A stretch of DNA of 61,820 nucleotides, from NCBI RefSeq assembly GCF_008711285.1, contig NZ_VXDC01000015.1, forward strand, positions 1 through 61,820. Direction: 5' to 3'. Source of the DNA: Roseibium aquae (lineage in GTDB: Bacteria > Pseudomonadota > Alphaproteobacteria > Rhizobiales > Stappiaceae). Under the pieces are notes generated by a model. That model was not told the DNA's origin, ran no database searches, and saw nothing but the letters and a program-made list of their open reading frames with translations. Below are positions 8,175-18,177 of this stretch, piece by piece. The translations under genes were made by a program, and so were the position numbers. How positions within the stretch are numbered: position 1 is the first letter of the stretch; each line of letters starts with the position of its first letter.

Positions 8175-10322
8175 ATGCCAGAAGATGTCGGCCGAACCCT
8201 CCGATACCAAGTTGCTCTCATGCGGCCCAACGTTCTCGATCCCCTGTTTGCCCCCGTATCCAGTCTGCCGGGCGTTGGTCCGAAAATCGCCGCCCTGATC
8301 ACCAGCCTGGTGAGCCGTCTGCCGGATCGCGAGGCAACGGTGGCGGACCTGTTGTTTCACATACCCCATTCGATGATCGACCGGCGCCACCGGCCCGGGA
8401 TCGCCTATTCGGAAAATGGTGATATCGTCACGCTCGACGTCACGATCGCCCGCCATGCGGCCCCGCCCCGCGGGTCCCGCGCGCCTTACAAGATCCTCGC
8501 CTTCGACGACACCGGCCAGATCGAGTTCGTGTTCTTTCATCCGCGCCGGGACTGGCTGCAGAAAACCTTCCCCGAAGGGGAAAGACGGATCGTGTCGGGC
8601 AAGGTCGAATGGTTCAACGAACGCCCGCAAATGGTCCATCCCGACTATGCGGTGCCGCCGGATGAGGCGGACAGTTTGCCGGCTGTGGAACCGGTCTATC
8701 CGCTGACGGCCGGTCTGGCGGCGAAGACCCTGCACAAAGCGGTGGGCGGCGCCCTAATGCGCGTGCCCCACCTGCCGGAGTGGCTGGATCCCGCCCATCA
8801 GCGGCAGAACCACTGGCCCGATTTCAAGGATGCCATCACCATCCTCCACAAGCCGCAAGGCCGTGAAGACCTCGCCCCGGAGGCCCCCGCAACCCGGCGG
8901 CTGGCCTATGACGAGTTGCTGGCGAACCAGCTGGCGCTTGCCATGGTGCGGTCCCATATGCGCAAACTCAGCGGGATCTCCCGCAAGCCGGAGGGCCGCC
9001 TGCAACGGGCCGTGATCCGCGCCCTGCCCTTTCAGCTGACCTCCTCCCAGGCCAACGCGATCAAAGAGATCAATGAGGACCTGGCAGCTCCCGTGCGCAT
9101 GCTAAGGCTGCTTCAGGGCGATGTCGGATCGGGCAAGACCGTTGTGGCCCTGGCCGCGCTTGCCCAGGTCATTGAAACCGGTGCACAAGGCGCGCTGATG
9201 GCGCCAACCGAGATCCTCGCGCGCCAGCACGCCGCCTCCATGGCGCCCTTGTGCGAGACAACGGGCATACGCCTTGCGCTTTTGACCGGCAAGGACAGCG
9301 CCAAAGCACGCCGGGAAACGCAAGACGCGATCCTTGCCGGGGAAATCGACCTTGTGGTGGGAACGCACGCCCTGTTTCAGGGCTCCGTCGCCTTCAAGAA
9401 CCTGGGGCTCGTGGTGGTCGACGAGCAGCATCGCTTCGGCGTGCACCAGCGGCTGGCGCTGTCCTCCAAGGGCCAGGGCGTGGACGTGCTGGTGATGACC
9501 GCCACCCCGATCCCGCGCACTCTGGTGCTGACCTCCTTTGGCGACATGGACGTGTCCCGGTTGACCGACAAGCCCGCGGGACGCAAACCGATCACCACCG
9601 TCTCCGCCTCCCTTGACCGGCTGGAAGAGATCATCGGGCGGATCGGCAGGGCCATTGAAACCGGACAGAAGGTGTATTGGATCTGCCCATTGGTGGAAGA
9701 GTCTGAAAAGATCGATCTTGCGGCTGTCGAAGACAGGCACAGGATCCTGGAACAGGTCCTTGGCCAGCGGATCTCCCTGGTGCATGGCCGCATGGGCGCG
9801 GACGAAAAGGAAGCCGGGATGCAGGCTTTCAAGTCGGGTCAAACGAAGGTCCTTGTCGCGACAACGGTCATCGAGGTCGGCGTCGATGTCCCCGATGCGA
9901 CCATCATCGTCATCGAGCATGCCGAACGGTTCGGCCTGGCCCAGCTTCACCAGCTGCGCGGCCGGGTCGGGCGGGGCGACAAGCCCTCCACATGCGTCTT
10001 GCTGTTCAAGGGACCGCTCGGAGAGACGGCCTCGGCCCGCCTCAATATCATGCGCGAGACGAATGACGGCTTCCTGATTGCAGAGGAAGATCTGAAATTG
10101 CGGGGTGGCGGCGAAATCCTGGGTACCCGGCAGTCCGGCATGCCGGGTTTCCGGATCGCGAACGCCGAGTTTCATGCCGACCTGATGGAAACCGCCCGCG
10201 ACGATGCCCGGCTAGTTCTGGAAAGGGATCCTCAACTGAAATCCGCCCGCGGCGAAGCGCTGCGCTGCCTGTTGTATCTTTTCGGCCGTGATTCCGCGAT
10301 CAGCTACCTGCGGGCGGGATAG
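8175..10322 (+). CDS. recG: ATP-dependent DNA helicase RecG
   Basis: A 715-residue branched-DNA translocase that remodels stalled replication forks and recombination intermediates. The N-terminal wedge/OB region covers about 20-200 (SSLPGVGPKIAALI near 29-42). The motor has Walker A GDVGSGKT at 315-322, DEQH at 416-419, TATPIPRTLVL, TTVIEVGVDVPDAT and QLRGRVGRG. ATG 8175 follows AGAGGGGG by 7 bases. An ATG at 8220 (MRPNVLDPLFAPVS) would match the usual family N-terminus but has no clear Shine-Dalgarno, so the start remains slightly uncertain. It is convergent with the next gene, with 14 bases between the ends. Confidence 0.98.
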   Translation: MPEDVGRTLRYQVALMRPNVLDPLFAPVSSLPGVGPKIAALITSLVSRLPDREATVADLLFHIPHSMIDRRHRPGIAYSENGDIVTLDVTIARHAAPPRGSRAPYKILAFDDTGQIEFVFFHPRRDWLQKTFPEGERRIVSGKVEWFNERPQMVHPDYAVPPDEADSLPAVEPVYPLTAGLAAKTLHKAVGGALMRVPHLPEWLDPAHQRQNHWPDFKDAITILHKPQGREDLAPEAPATRRLAYDELLANQLALAMVRSHMRKLSGISRKPEGRLQRAVIRALPFQLTSSQANAIKEINEDLAAPVRMLRLLQGDVGSGKTVVALAALAQVIETGAQGALMAPTEILARQHAASMAPLCETTGIRLALLTGKDSAKARRETQDAILAGEIDLVVGTHALFQGSVAFKNLGLVVVDEQHRFGVHQRLALSSKGQGVDVLVMTATPIPRTLVLTSFGDMDVSRLTDKPAGRKPITTVSASLDRLEEIIGRIGRAIETGQKVYWICPLVEESEKIDLAAVEDRHRILEQVLGQRISLVHGRMGADEKEAGMQAFKSGQTKVLVATTVIEVGVDVPDATIIVIEHAERFGLAQLHQLRGRVGRGDKPSTCVLLFKGPLGETASARLNIMRETNDGFLIAEEDLKLRGGGEILGTRQSGMPGFRIANAEFHADLMETARDDARLVLERDPQLKSARGEALRCLLYLFGRDSAISYLRAG

Positions 10323-10336
10323 GCTCCGCGGCCCGG

Positions 10337-11122
10337 TCATGCGTCTTCCGAGGCGGACACTTTGGGTTTGGGGCCGTCCGATTGCGGGTCGGCAGGTTGT
10401 TTCCGCTGCCGGATCGCTTCGGCGGCAGCGGGATCCATGTGGTCCTTGAGCATCTCGGGATACTCGGGGTTCACAAGACCGGCTGAAATAATGAGTTTGG
10501 CGGCATCCTCAACGCTCATCTTCAGTTCGATCATGTCTTCGGCCGGCACGAACAACAGGAAGCCGGATGTCGGGTTGGGGGTTGTCGGCAAAAAGACAGA
10601 CTTAAGTTCACCCCCGACGGAAAGCCGTTGGGCGACCTCGCCTTTTGTCGTGGTCGACACGAAAGCGATCGCCCAGAGGCCCCGCCGCGGATATTCGATC
10701 AATGCCGCCTTGCTGAAACTGGAGCCACGTTCGTCGAGAATGGTCTCGAATATCTGTTTCAAGCCACTATAGAGATTGCGGACGAGCGGCATCCGGCCGA
10801 CGATCGATTCCCCGAAAGAGATCAGGCTGCGACCGGCGAAATTGGCGGCAAGAAACCCGACCATCGTCAAAAGAAACCCGGCGACGATCAAGCCGAAACC
10901 CGGTATGCCGAACGGCAGATAGGTTTCGGGATGGTAGATTTTCGGGACAAGCGGCTTGACCCAGCCATCGACCCATTTGATGAACGTCCATGTCAGCCAG
11001 AGGGTGATCCCGATTGGCCCGGTGATCACGAGCCCGGTGAGAAAGTAGTTCCGGATACGGGTTGCCAGGTGGCCCTTGTGTCCGCCGGTTGAATCTTGTT
11101 CTTTGCCCTTGTCGCGCGTCAT
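10337..11122 (-). CDS. DUF502 family integral membrane protein
   Basis: A 261-residue protein with two hydrophobic segments (about 26-48, ending LWLTWTFIKWV, and about 74-97, IVAGFLLTMVGFLAANFAG) and a long cytoplasmic part containing IPLVRNLYSG-like and LSVGGELKSVFLPTTPNPTSGFLLFV-type sequence, the hallmark of DUF502. The C-terminus is charged (RQRKQPADPQSD). Members commonly sit beside recG and glmS in Rhizobiales, as here. The molecular role is not known. Confidence 0.9.
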   Translation of the reverse strand: MTRDKGKEQDSTGGHKGHLATRIRNYFLTGLVITGPIGITLWLTWTFIKWVDGWVKPLVPKIYHPETYLPFGIPGFGLIVAGFLLTMVGFLAANFAGRSLISFGESIVGRMPLVRNLYSGLKQIFETILDERGSSFSKAALIEYPRRGLWAIAFVSTTTKGEVAQRLSVGGELKSVFLPTTPNPTSGFLLFVPAEDMIELKMSVEDAAKLIISAGLVNPEYPEMLKDHMDPAAAEAIRQRKQPADPQSDGPKPKVSASEDA

Positions 11123-11215
11123 GCGTCTTGTCCACTTGCCATGATGGTCTGTCCACCGTCCCCCCGCTCCGGCGTTAAGCAGTAGTTTTATAACGCACTC
11201 GGCCCACGACGCGAT

Positions 11216-11692
11216 GTGTTATTTTTGGCCCCAAAGCACAGGTCGCTGCACGAATCGGAGGCATTTTTTCCCTTGCGCCGAAAAACCTTCTTGGTCCTGG
11301 GTTGCCTCAGCCTTGCGGTTGGCGCGGCCGGCATTGTCTTGCCGGTGCTCCCCTCCACCATATTCTTCATTTTGGCGGCCGGCTGTTTCGCACGCTCGTC
11401 GCCCCGGCTCGAACGGAAGATCCTGGATCATCCCACCGTCGGTCCGCCCGTTCGCGCATGGCGCGAGCACGGGGCTATTCCGGTCAACGCGAAGATCTAC
11501 GCCATCACGGGGATGACGGTGGGTTTCGGCCTGTTTTACTGGAGTTTGGCCCCCACCGCCGTGTTGACCGTGCTGGTTGGCGGCAGCATGGTTGTGTGTG
11601 CGATTTTCGTCTTGACACGGCCCAATGGGCCGCGACGAGCCAAGATCCCCGACGGCGCGCCAAAACCGGGCTCAGCCCCGAACGATCCTTAA
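11216..11692 (+). CDS. DUF454/YbaN family inner membrane protein
   Basis: A small membrane protein of the YbaN family, 158 residues from the GTG at 11216. Features: LRRKTFLVLG at the start of the first hydrophobic segment, VGAAGIVLPVLPSTIFFILAAGCFARSSPR (the conserved LP-LPTTPF-like loop), and two more hydrophobic stretches ending near residue 130. The start is doubtful: GGAGG at 11249-11253 lies about 11 bases before an in-frame TTG that would yield a shorter LRRKTFLVLG-starting protein. It is convergent with glmS. Confidence 0.82.
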   Translation: MLFLAPKHRSLHESEAFFPLRRKTFLVLGCLSLAVGAAGIVLPVLPSTIFFILAAGCFARSSPRLERKILDHPTVGPPVRAWREHGAIPVNAKIYAITGMTVGFGLFYWSLAPTAVLTVLVGGSMVVCAIFVLTRPNGPRRAKIPDGAPKPGSAPNDP

Positions 11693-11733
11693 GCCGAAGG
11701 GGCGCCCCCGGGACCAAACCCTTTTGGATGGCC

Positions 11734-13560
11734 CTACTCGACCGTCACCGATTTCGCCAGGTTCCGCGGCTGGTCAACGTCCGTTCCCATGAAAACCGCC
11801 GTGTGGTAGGCAAGCATCTGGACCGGCAGCGCGAAGATGATCGGCGCCACCAATTCATGCATGTCTGGCAGCACGATCTTTTCCATGCCTGCGGTGGCAG
11901 GGTTGTCCGCGCCCGCCTCGTCAGTGATCAAGACAATGCGCCCGCCACGGGCTGCGACCTCCTGCATGTTGGAGACGGTCTTTTCGAAAATCGCATCGTG
12001 TGGCGCGATAACGAAAACGGGCATCGTCTCGTCAATCAGTGCGATGGGTCCATGTTTGAGTTCACCGGCGGCATAACCTTCCGCATGGATGTAGGACAGC
12101 TCCTTCAGCTTGAGCGCTCCTTCAAGCGCCAGCGGAAAGTTCGTTCCGCGGCCCAGATACAGCGCATTCGGCGCTTTGGAGAGCGCCTGCGCCAGGCCTT
12201 CGATCGCCGGCTCGGCCTGCAAGGCTCGCAATGCCAGGTTAGGCGCGGCCGACAGGGCACCGACAAGATCGGCGTGCGCTTCGGCTGACAGATGCCTGCG
12301 CGCCAGGCCCGCATGCAGTGCAAGAGTGACCAGAACGGTCAGCTGGCAGGTGAAGGCTTTGGTCGACGCGACCCCGATCTCTGGGCCCGCAATGGTCGGG
12401 AACACAACATCGGCTTCCCGCGCGATCGTGCTTTCGGGAACGTTCACGACCGCTCCGATCAACGCACCTTGCGCCTTGGAATAGCGGAGCGACGCCAGCG
12501 TATCGGCCGTTTCCCCCGACTGGGAGATGAACAGGGCAAAGTCGCGGTCGCTCATCGGTGTTTCACGATAGCGGAACTCCGACGCTATATCGATTTCCAC
12601 GGGCAGCCGGGCGTATTTCTCGAACCAGTATTTCGCCACCAGACCGGCGTAGTAGGCCGTGCCGCAGGCCGATATCACGATCCGGCCAAGAGATTGAAAA
12701 TCAACACTTTCAATGCCCTGGATTTCGGTCGTCCTTTTGCCCAGGTCGATATACCGGGACAGGGTATGGCCGATGACCTCGGGCTGTTCATGAATTTCCT
12801 TGGCCATGAAATGGCGGTAATTGCCCTTCTCGACGAGCGCAGCGGTGACCGACGACTTGGAGACCGGACGAAGAACGGCGGCATTCGCCGCGTCGAACAC
12901 CTGAAGACCCGACCGGGTCAGGACCACCCAGTCCCCTTCTTCCAGATAGGTGATCCGGTCTGTGAAGGGCGACAGGGCGATCGCATCCGATCCAAGGTAC
13001 ATTTCACCGTCGCCATGGCCCACGGCCAATGGCGATCCCTTGCGGGCACCGATCAGCAGATCTTCCTCACCCTCAAACAAGATCGCCAGCGCGAAGGCCC
13101 CGCGCAAACGCGGCAGAACCGCCGCGACCGCTTCTTTCGGCCGTGCCCCTCTGGCACGTTCCGCATCCAGCAGATGGGCGACCACTTCCGTATCGGTGTC
13201 CGATAGCAAGGTGCCACCGGCGGCCACGATCTCCTCGCGCAGTTCGAGGAAGTTTTCGATTATGCCATTATGAACAACGGCCACCCGGCCGGCGACATGC
13301 GGATGGGCGTTCAGGACGGTCGGTGCGCCATGGGTGGCCCATCTTGTGTGGCCGATGCCGATCGAGCCCCGGATCGGCGCCTCGCCGAGGGCTGCCTCCA
13401 GGTTTCGCAGTTTTCCCTCTGCGCGCTTGCGGGCAAAAACCCCCTGATCCAGGGTGGCGATACCGGCCGAGTCGTAGCCGCGGTATTCCAGCCGTTTCAA
13501 GGCATCGAGCAGTTGCAGCGCCACATCCTGACGGCCAAGAATACCAACAATTCCACACAT
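11734..13560 (-). CDS. glmS: Glutamine--fructose-6-phosphate aminotransferase (isomerizing)
   Basis: A 608-residue enzyme making glucosamine-6-phosphate from fructose-6-phosphate and glutamine, the first step toward UDP-GlcNAc for peptidoglycan and lipid A. The N-terminus MCGIVGILG exposes the Cys nucleophile of the class II glutaminase domain (about 1-220; GHTRWATHG present). Two sugar-isomerase (SIS) domains follow (ISACGTAYYAGLVAKYWFE; YLGRGTNFPLALEGALKLKE) and the C-terminus is the conserved DVDQPRNLAKSVTVE. glmU, the next enzymes of the same pathway, lies upstream on the same strand. I see no glmS ribozyme in the 128-base leader. Confidence 0.98.
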   Translation of the reverse strand: MCGIVGILGRQDVALQLLDALKRLEYRGYDSAGIATLDQGVFARKRAEGKLRNLEAALGEAPIRGSIGIGHTRWATHGAPTVLNAHPHVAGRVAVVHNGIIENFLELREEIVAAGGTLLSDTDTEVVAHLLDAERARGARPKEAVAAVLPRLRGAFALAILFEGEEDLLIGARKGSPLAVGHGDGEMYLGSDAIALSPFTDRITYLEEGDWVVLTRSGLQVFDAANAAVLRPVSKSSVTAALVEKGNYRHFMAKEIHEQPEVIGHTLSRYIDLGKRTTEIQGIESVDFQSLGRIVISACGTAYYAGLVAKYWFEKYARLPVEIDIASEFRYRETPMSDRDFALFISQSGETADTLASLRYSKAQGALIGAVVNVPESTIAREADVVFPTIAGPEIGVASTKAFTCQLTVLVTLALHAGLARRHLSAEAHADLVGALSAAPNLALRALQAEPAIEGLAQALSKAPNALYLGRGTNFPLALEGALKLKELSYIHAEGYAAGELKHGPIALIDETMPVFVIAPHDAIFEKTVSNMQEVAARGGRIVLITDEAGADNPATAGMEKIVLPDMHELVAPIIFALPVQMLAYHTAVFMGTDVDQPRNLAKSVTVE

Positions 13561-13688
13561 GAATAAAATCCTTGCTCCACAAATCCGGCACGATCCGTTT
13601 ATCCGCTCCTGGAAGACGAAGCGAAATCAAACCCTGTTGCAAAAGATGACAAGGCGGCCCGGGCATAGCCCCGCGAAAGGGCTGTCTT

Positions 13689-15044
13689 CTACTTGCGGCC
13701 GTCCTTGGCAGCTTGCAACCGGGCCCGCAAGGTCTTTGCCCGCCCTTGTTTAATCACCTGGCGGCCACGGCCGATGACGAGGGAATCCCCGGGGACGTTG
13801 TCGGTCACGGTACTACCGGCGCCGACATAGCTGCCCGGGCCGATCGAAACGGGCGCGACCAGGGTGCTGTTCGATCCGATAAAGCTCTTGGCCCCTATCT
13901 CCGTGCGGTGTTTGGAAAACCCGTCATAGTTGCACGTGATCGTCCCGGCCCCGATATTTGCCGCCGACCCTACCGACGCATCCCCCACATAGCTGAGATG
14001 ATTGACCTTAGCGCCCTGGCCGATGGTTGCATTCTTGATTTCCACGAAGTTGCCGACATGGGCCTGCGGGGACAGGGATGCCCCCGGCCTAAGCCGAGCA
14101 AAGGGTCCGACCGTGCAGCCGGTTCCGACACTTGCGCCCTCAAGATGACTGAACGCGCGGATTCTCGCACCCGGCTGCACCTTCACCCCGGGACCGAACA
14201 CAACGTTCGGTTCCACCACCACATCCTCGCCCAGCACCGTATCATGAGAGAAATGGACAGTTTCGGGCGCCTGCAATGTGACACCGTTCTCCATGGCCTC
14301 CGCGCGTTTGCGCGCCTGGAACACCGCCTCGCAGCGGGCGAGCTGAGCGCGTGTGTTGATCCCCTGAACTTCGTCTTCCGAGCCTTCGACAGCCTGAACT
14401 GTCAATCCCCGGGAGTTTGCGATTTCAACGGCATCGGTGAGGTAAAATTCGCCCTTCGCATTGGCATTGCCGATGGCATCCAAAAGCTCCAGAGCCGCTT
14501 TTCCGCAAAAACCCATAATGCCGGAATTACAGAAAGTTACAGCCTTTTCCTCAAGTGTCGCATCCTTGTCTTCACGAATAGCAACGAGACGGCCGCCCTC
14601 CACTAGAAGCCGGCCATACCCCGCCGGGTTTTGCGCCTCGAACCCCAGAACCGCGACATCTGCTCCTTGCGCCAGTTGCTCCCGCACCCGAAGGATCGTT
14701 TCTGGCGAGACCAGCGGCGTGTCTCCGAACAGGACCAGCACATCGTCCGCGCCGGCTTCGAGGGCCGGCCGCGCCGCAAGCGCCGCGTGCGCGGTTCCCA
14801 GGCGCTCGTTCTGCACATAACAGCCCGCCTCAGGCACCAGTTGGCGAACCTGGTTCTCAAGGTCCTCCATCTGCGGCCCGACAACCACCGCAATTCGCTC
14901 GACGCTGGCCGACCGCAGAGCGGTCAGAACATGGCCCACAAGGGACAGTCCACCGATCTCATGCAGAACCTTGGCCCGGCTCGATCGCATGCGGGTTCCA
15001 AGGCCAGCAGCCAGAACAATCGACAGACAAGAACGAAAAGACAT
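13689..15044 (-). CDS. glmU: Bifunctional GlcNAc-1-P uridyltransferase / GlcN-1-P acetyltransferase
   Basis: A 451-residue bifunctional enzyme. The N-terminal pyrophosphorylase domain carries LAAGLGTRMRSSRAKVLHE (11-29), the nucleotide-binding G-x-G-T-R-M signature. The C-terminal part is a left-handed beta-helix of hexapeptide repeats, with NHLSYVGDASVGSAANIGAG and TITCNYDGFSKHRT, the acetyl-CoA-binding region. It acts right after GlmS/GlmM in UDP-GlcNAc synthesis and is the first gene of a glmU-glmS unit. Confidence 0.98.
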   Translation of the reverse strand: MSFRSCLSIVLAAGLGTRMRSSRAKVLHEIGGLSLVGHVLTALRSASVERIAVVVGPQMEDLENQVRQLVPEAGCYVQNERLGTAHAALAARPALEAGADDVLVLFGDTPLVSPETILRVREQLAQGADVAVLGFEAQNPAGYGRLLVEGGRLVAIREDKDATLEEKAVTFCNSGIMGFCGKAALELLDAIGNANAKGEFYLTDAVEIANSRGLTVQAVEGSEDEVQGINTRAQLARCEAVFQARKRAEAMENGVTLQAPETVHFSHDTVLGEDVVVEPNVVFGPGVKVQPGARIRAFSHLEGASVGTGCTVGPFARLRPGASLSPQAHVGNFVEIKNATIGQGAKVNHLSYVGDASVGSAANIGAGTITCNYDGFSKHRTEIGAKSFIGSNSTLVAPVSIGPGSYVGAGSTVTDNVPGDSLVIGRGRQVIKQGRAKTLRARLQAAKDGRK

Positions 15045-15220
15045 GGGGACATCCCTGCAGCACTTTGGTCGGTTGGCGCTACCTATGCCCTGTCCATTTG
15101 AAAGATGAAAGTTCTTCGGGGGAACTCGCTGAACTTTCGTTGTTCATTAACCATAAATGGGGTGTCATGGGATGCTAGCACGCGAAGATTCGCATCCAAA
15201 CAACATCGGACCCTATCATT

Positions 15221-16594
15221 TTGCGCAAGGGCAGCCCGAAAGTGCCGATCCGCGACCTGATCACGCAGACGCTGACACCCCAGCGCCTGTCCGTGAGCGG
15301 GTGGGCTTTAGCGGCGATCCTGTTCGGAACCGTCGGATTGGCGGCAATCAACATGGATGCCCGCACCCCCGGTTTCGATCACCGTTTCGCCGCCCCCGGC
15401 CTTCCGCTTCCTCCAGCCGGGCCGGTCACGACAACCGCTTCGATTGGCGGCCAGCCTTACCAGATCGAGGTCCTCTCCCCGCCGGATACCAGGTCCGGGT
15501 CGGATCTGGCCGGTCATGTTGAGACCCTCCGGCAGGAGATCGTCGCCCTTCGCCGGCGTCTTGAAGCCATAGCCAATCAGAACGAGGGGTATTCCGCCCG
15601 GCTTTCCGCCCTCGAAGCGGGCATGGAGGAGCCATTGTCTTCGATTACCGGCTCTCCGACTGTGCAGGCAGGCCAAGCTCCTGGTCCCGTGGCGCCGGTT
15701 CCGTTGGCAACAGGCAAGATGGAAGGTGAGATCCAAGGCTCGCCGTTGCCCCCCGACACAACCGGCCCCCACCCGCAAGCCGCCTCCCCGTTCCCTCTTC
15801 CCAAACCGAAACGCGGGACAGCCATAGCCATGACGGACACGGCGGTTGATGCCGCCACAAATGCACGTCCGGAACCGGCCGATGACATCCCGGCCACGAA
15901 CCCGCAGCTCTCGGAAGCCCCGGCACCGGACGCAGCGAATGTCCCGGAAACGATTCCCCGCACCGGCCCCCCACCGCGTCTGATCGAGGGTCCGCTGCCG
16001 GGCTTTCCGATGCCGGAGCGGGATTTGCCCGCGCCGATCGGCCCCAGACTTGCCGACACCGCCGACAGCCCCGTCAAGATCATCGAGCTTCCGACGGATA
16101 CGAGCGCCCCGGTCACCACCGGTTCAATCGATCCCGCCGAACAAACACGCGTCCCGGCCGCACCTGCCACTGTATCGGGACCCGGCATCGAGGAGGCCGC
16201 CGCACCGGAGGAACCGGTTTCCCTGCTTCCCCCGGTCGTTCGGGCTTCCGATGGTGTCGGCCGTTTGAAAAGCGCGGCCGCAAGCAGCCTGGCGCGGAGT
16301 GATTTTGGCGCTGTGATCGGGCGCTATGCCAGCCAGGAAGACGCAATCATGGCTTGGATCGACTTTGCCGATCAGAATTCCGAACGGATGAGTGGATTGC
16401 GCCCGATGCTCGCGCCGTCCACAATATCGGACACCGGGTTCGAATTGCTGGTCGGCCCTTTCGGAAATGCGGCCGATGCCGCGGTCGCGTGCCTTCAGCT
16501 GCTGGATGTCGCGCAAACGTGTTACCCGACGCTCTTTGCGGGAAAGCCTCTGCCCGCACGCGAAAATGCGCAGAATACGGTCCGCCGGCCATAG
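15221..16594 (+). CDS. Membrane-anchored SPOR-like envelope protein
   Basis: A 457-residue protein with one N-terminal hydrophobic segment (about 25-45, SGWALAAILFGTVGLAAI), a coiled-coil-like stretch near 105-130 (VETLRQEIVALRRRLEAIAN), and a long proline/alanine/threonine-rich linker. The C-terminal ~80 residues have SPOR-like pattern: FGAVIGRYASQEDAIMAW, then GFELLVGPFGNAADAAVAC. SPOR domains bind denuded septal glycan, so a cell-wall or division role is likely. The start is a TTG; an in-frame GTG seven codons later is an alternative. It is divergent from glmU. Confidence 0.75.
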   Translation: MRKGSPKVPIRDLITQTLTPQRLSVSGWALAAILFGTVGLAAINMDARTPGFDHRFAAPGLPLPPAGPVTTTASIGGQPYQIEVLSPPDTRSGSDLAGHVETLRQEIVALRRRLEAIANQNEGYSARLSALEAGMEEPLSSITGSPTVQAGQAPGPVAPVPLATGKMEGEIQGSPLPPDTTGPHPQAASPFPLPKPKRGTAIAMTDTAVDAATNARPEPADDIPATNPQLSEAPAPDAANVPETIPRTGPPPRLIEGPLPGFPMPERDLPAPIGPRLADTADSPVKIIELPTDTSAPVTTGSIDPAEQTRVPAAPATVSGPGIEEAAAPEEPVSLLPPVVRASDGVGRLKSAAASSLARSDFGAVIGRYASQEDAIMAWIDFADQNSERMSGLRPMLAPSTISDTGFELLVGPFGNAADAAVACLQLLDVAQTCYPTLFAGKPLPARENAQNTVRRP

Positions 16595-16856
16595 AACAAG
16601 TCCGGACCCCGGTTCACGCATCGCGCTTTTCGGTTTCCAACGCCCGCTGATCTAATCGCGGAGCGGGTCAATCTCGTCAGGTGATCGGCTCGGCGTGCCA
16701 GGGCCGGCAAAAGCGCGCCGACTTTGCTTGGCGATCCTGGCGTGAGATTTTATAGATGGATGGGAAGAGCTTTCCCCTTGATCTCCGGCTGGCTGGCTCA
16801 CCCACGCAAGAGACCGGCGCGGGCGGGTAGCGCCGGCCTGCCGGTGCGGCTGTCAC

Positions 16857-17594
16857 TCAACCGATCTGTTGGAAAACCGGAAAAGTCTCCAGAAGCCAGA
16901 ATGAAAAGACCGCCATCTGTCCGGTGAGAAACATAATACCGGTCAGAACGAGTACACCGCCCATGGCCTTTTCGACCTTGCCCATATGGCGTTTGAAACG
17001 GGCCATGAAGCCCATGAATGGCCGGGCGAACAGGGCCGCCAACAGGAAGGGGATCCCCAAGCCAAGCGCATAAGCGCTCAACAGCAAGGCGCCTTGCGCG
17101 ACCGTACTCTCGGACCCCGCCACGAACAGGATGGTTGCCAGAATGGGTCCGACGCAGGGTGTCCAACCGAAAGCGAACGCCAACCCAATCAGGTAGGCAC
17201 CAACAAGACCGGCCGGTTTCCGCGCTACATGGACCCGCGCTTCCCGGTACAAGAACCCGATCCGGAAAAGCCCGAGGAAATGAAGCCCCATGATGATGAT
17301 CGCGGCACCCGCAATGTAGCCGAGAAACTGGATATGCTGGGTGATGAACTGTCCCAGAAAACTGGCGCTCGCCCCCAGGATGACAAACACGGTCGAGAAC
17401 CCGGCGACAAAGGCCAGCGCACTGAAAAACACCCTTTGGGAGGCTTCGTTCCGATCGTCCTCACCGGTCAGTTCCTCAAGCGAAACCCCGGCGAGAAACC
17501 CGAGATAAGGGGGAACAAGGGGCAGGACACACGGTGAGACGAAGGACAAGACACCGGCGAAGACGGCACCCAGTATTGTGACTTCCTGAAGCAT
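16857..17594 (-). CDS. ccdA: CcdA/DsbD-like cytochrome c biogenesis thiol-disulfide transporter
   Basis: A 245-residue polytopic membrane protein with about six hydrophobic segments. The two conserved Cys-Pro motifs of the DsbD transmembrane/CcdA family are present: SFVSPCVLPLVPPYLGFLAG near the first helix and FGWTPCVGPILA in the fourth. They carry electrons from cytoplasmic thioredoxin to the periplasm for cytochrome c maturation or disulfide repair. No ccm genes or thioredoxin-like partner adjoin it. Confidence 0.92.
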   Translation of the reverse strand: MLQEVTILGAVFAGVLSFVSPCVLPLVPPYLGFLAGVSLEELTGEDDRNEASQRVFFSALAFVAGFSTVFVILGASASFLGQFITQHIQFLGYIAGAAIIIMGLHFLGLFRIGFLYREARVHVARKPAGLVGAYLIGLAFAFGWTPCVGPILATILFVAGSESTVAQGALLLSAYALGLGIPFLLAALFARPFMGFMARFKRHMGKVEKAMGGVLVLTGIMFLTGQMAVFSFWLLETFPVFQQIG

Positions 17595-17737
17595 GCATGT
17601 TCCGTTTCAGACGGGACCTGCGCACAGCCCCTGACGACGCGCGATCCTGTTTTAATCGATCCCGGCGCACGGCGCAAAGACACGGCCGCCTCACCTTTGC
17701 GTGTGGCTCATCTGTCGCAGCCTGTCTCGGGCACCCC

Positions 17738-18166
17738 TTAGTCGCGCACGATCATGACGGACTGATTGGCGTGGCGGACCACCCGTGCCGCATTCGGACC
17801 GAGTAGATAGTCCTTCAACTCCGGCCTGTGGGAGGACAACACGATCAGATCGCAGCCGAGCTTATCCGCAGCCTTATTGATTTCCTCGTAAATCGTCCCG
17901 TGCGCGATATGCCCCTTCGAGACGATATCTTCCGGCACATGCTCGGCCATGAAGGCCTTCAGAATGTCGGCCGCCTTCTGGAGCGCCTCGCCTTCGAAAT
18001 TCTTCGGAAAATAGCTGCCGACAATCGAACGGCCGAAATCGGGCACGACCGTTACGACGTGGAGTTCCGCCCCGAAAGTCCGGCACAATGCAATGGCCGA
18101 CGGCAAGGACTTCTCCCAAGACGAGGCCTCACCGAGATCCAGGGGCACCAGTATCGACTTGTACAT
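17738..18166 (-). CDS. Universal stress protein (UspA family)
   Basis: A 142-residue single-domain UspA-fold protein: MYKSILVPLDLGEASSWEKS at the N-terminus and LGCDLIVLSSHRPELKDYLL then GPNAARVVRHANQSVMIVRD at the C-terminus. The G-2x-G-9x-G(S/T) ATP motif is modified (the second glycine is replaced by serine/histidine), so ATP binding is uncertain. It lies 11 bases downstream of the TRAP permease gene on the same strand. Usp proteins encoded with TRAP transporters are known to modulate uptake (TeaD of TeaABC), a likely role here. Confidence 0.92.
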   Translation of the reverse strand: MYKSILVPLDLGEASSWEKSLPSAIALCRTFGAELHVVTVVPDFGRSIVGSYFPKNFEGEALQKAADILKAFMAEHVPEDIVSKGHIAHGTIYEEINKAADKLGCDLIVLSSHRPELKDYLLGPNAARVVRHANQSVMIVRD

Positions 18167-18177
18167 GATCGTTGTCC

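Noticed and set aside
13561..13688. glmS ribozyme upstream of glmS
   Set aside because: The 128-base leader is short, shows no recognisable ribozyme core, and the element is a Gram-positive feature.
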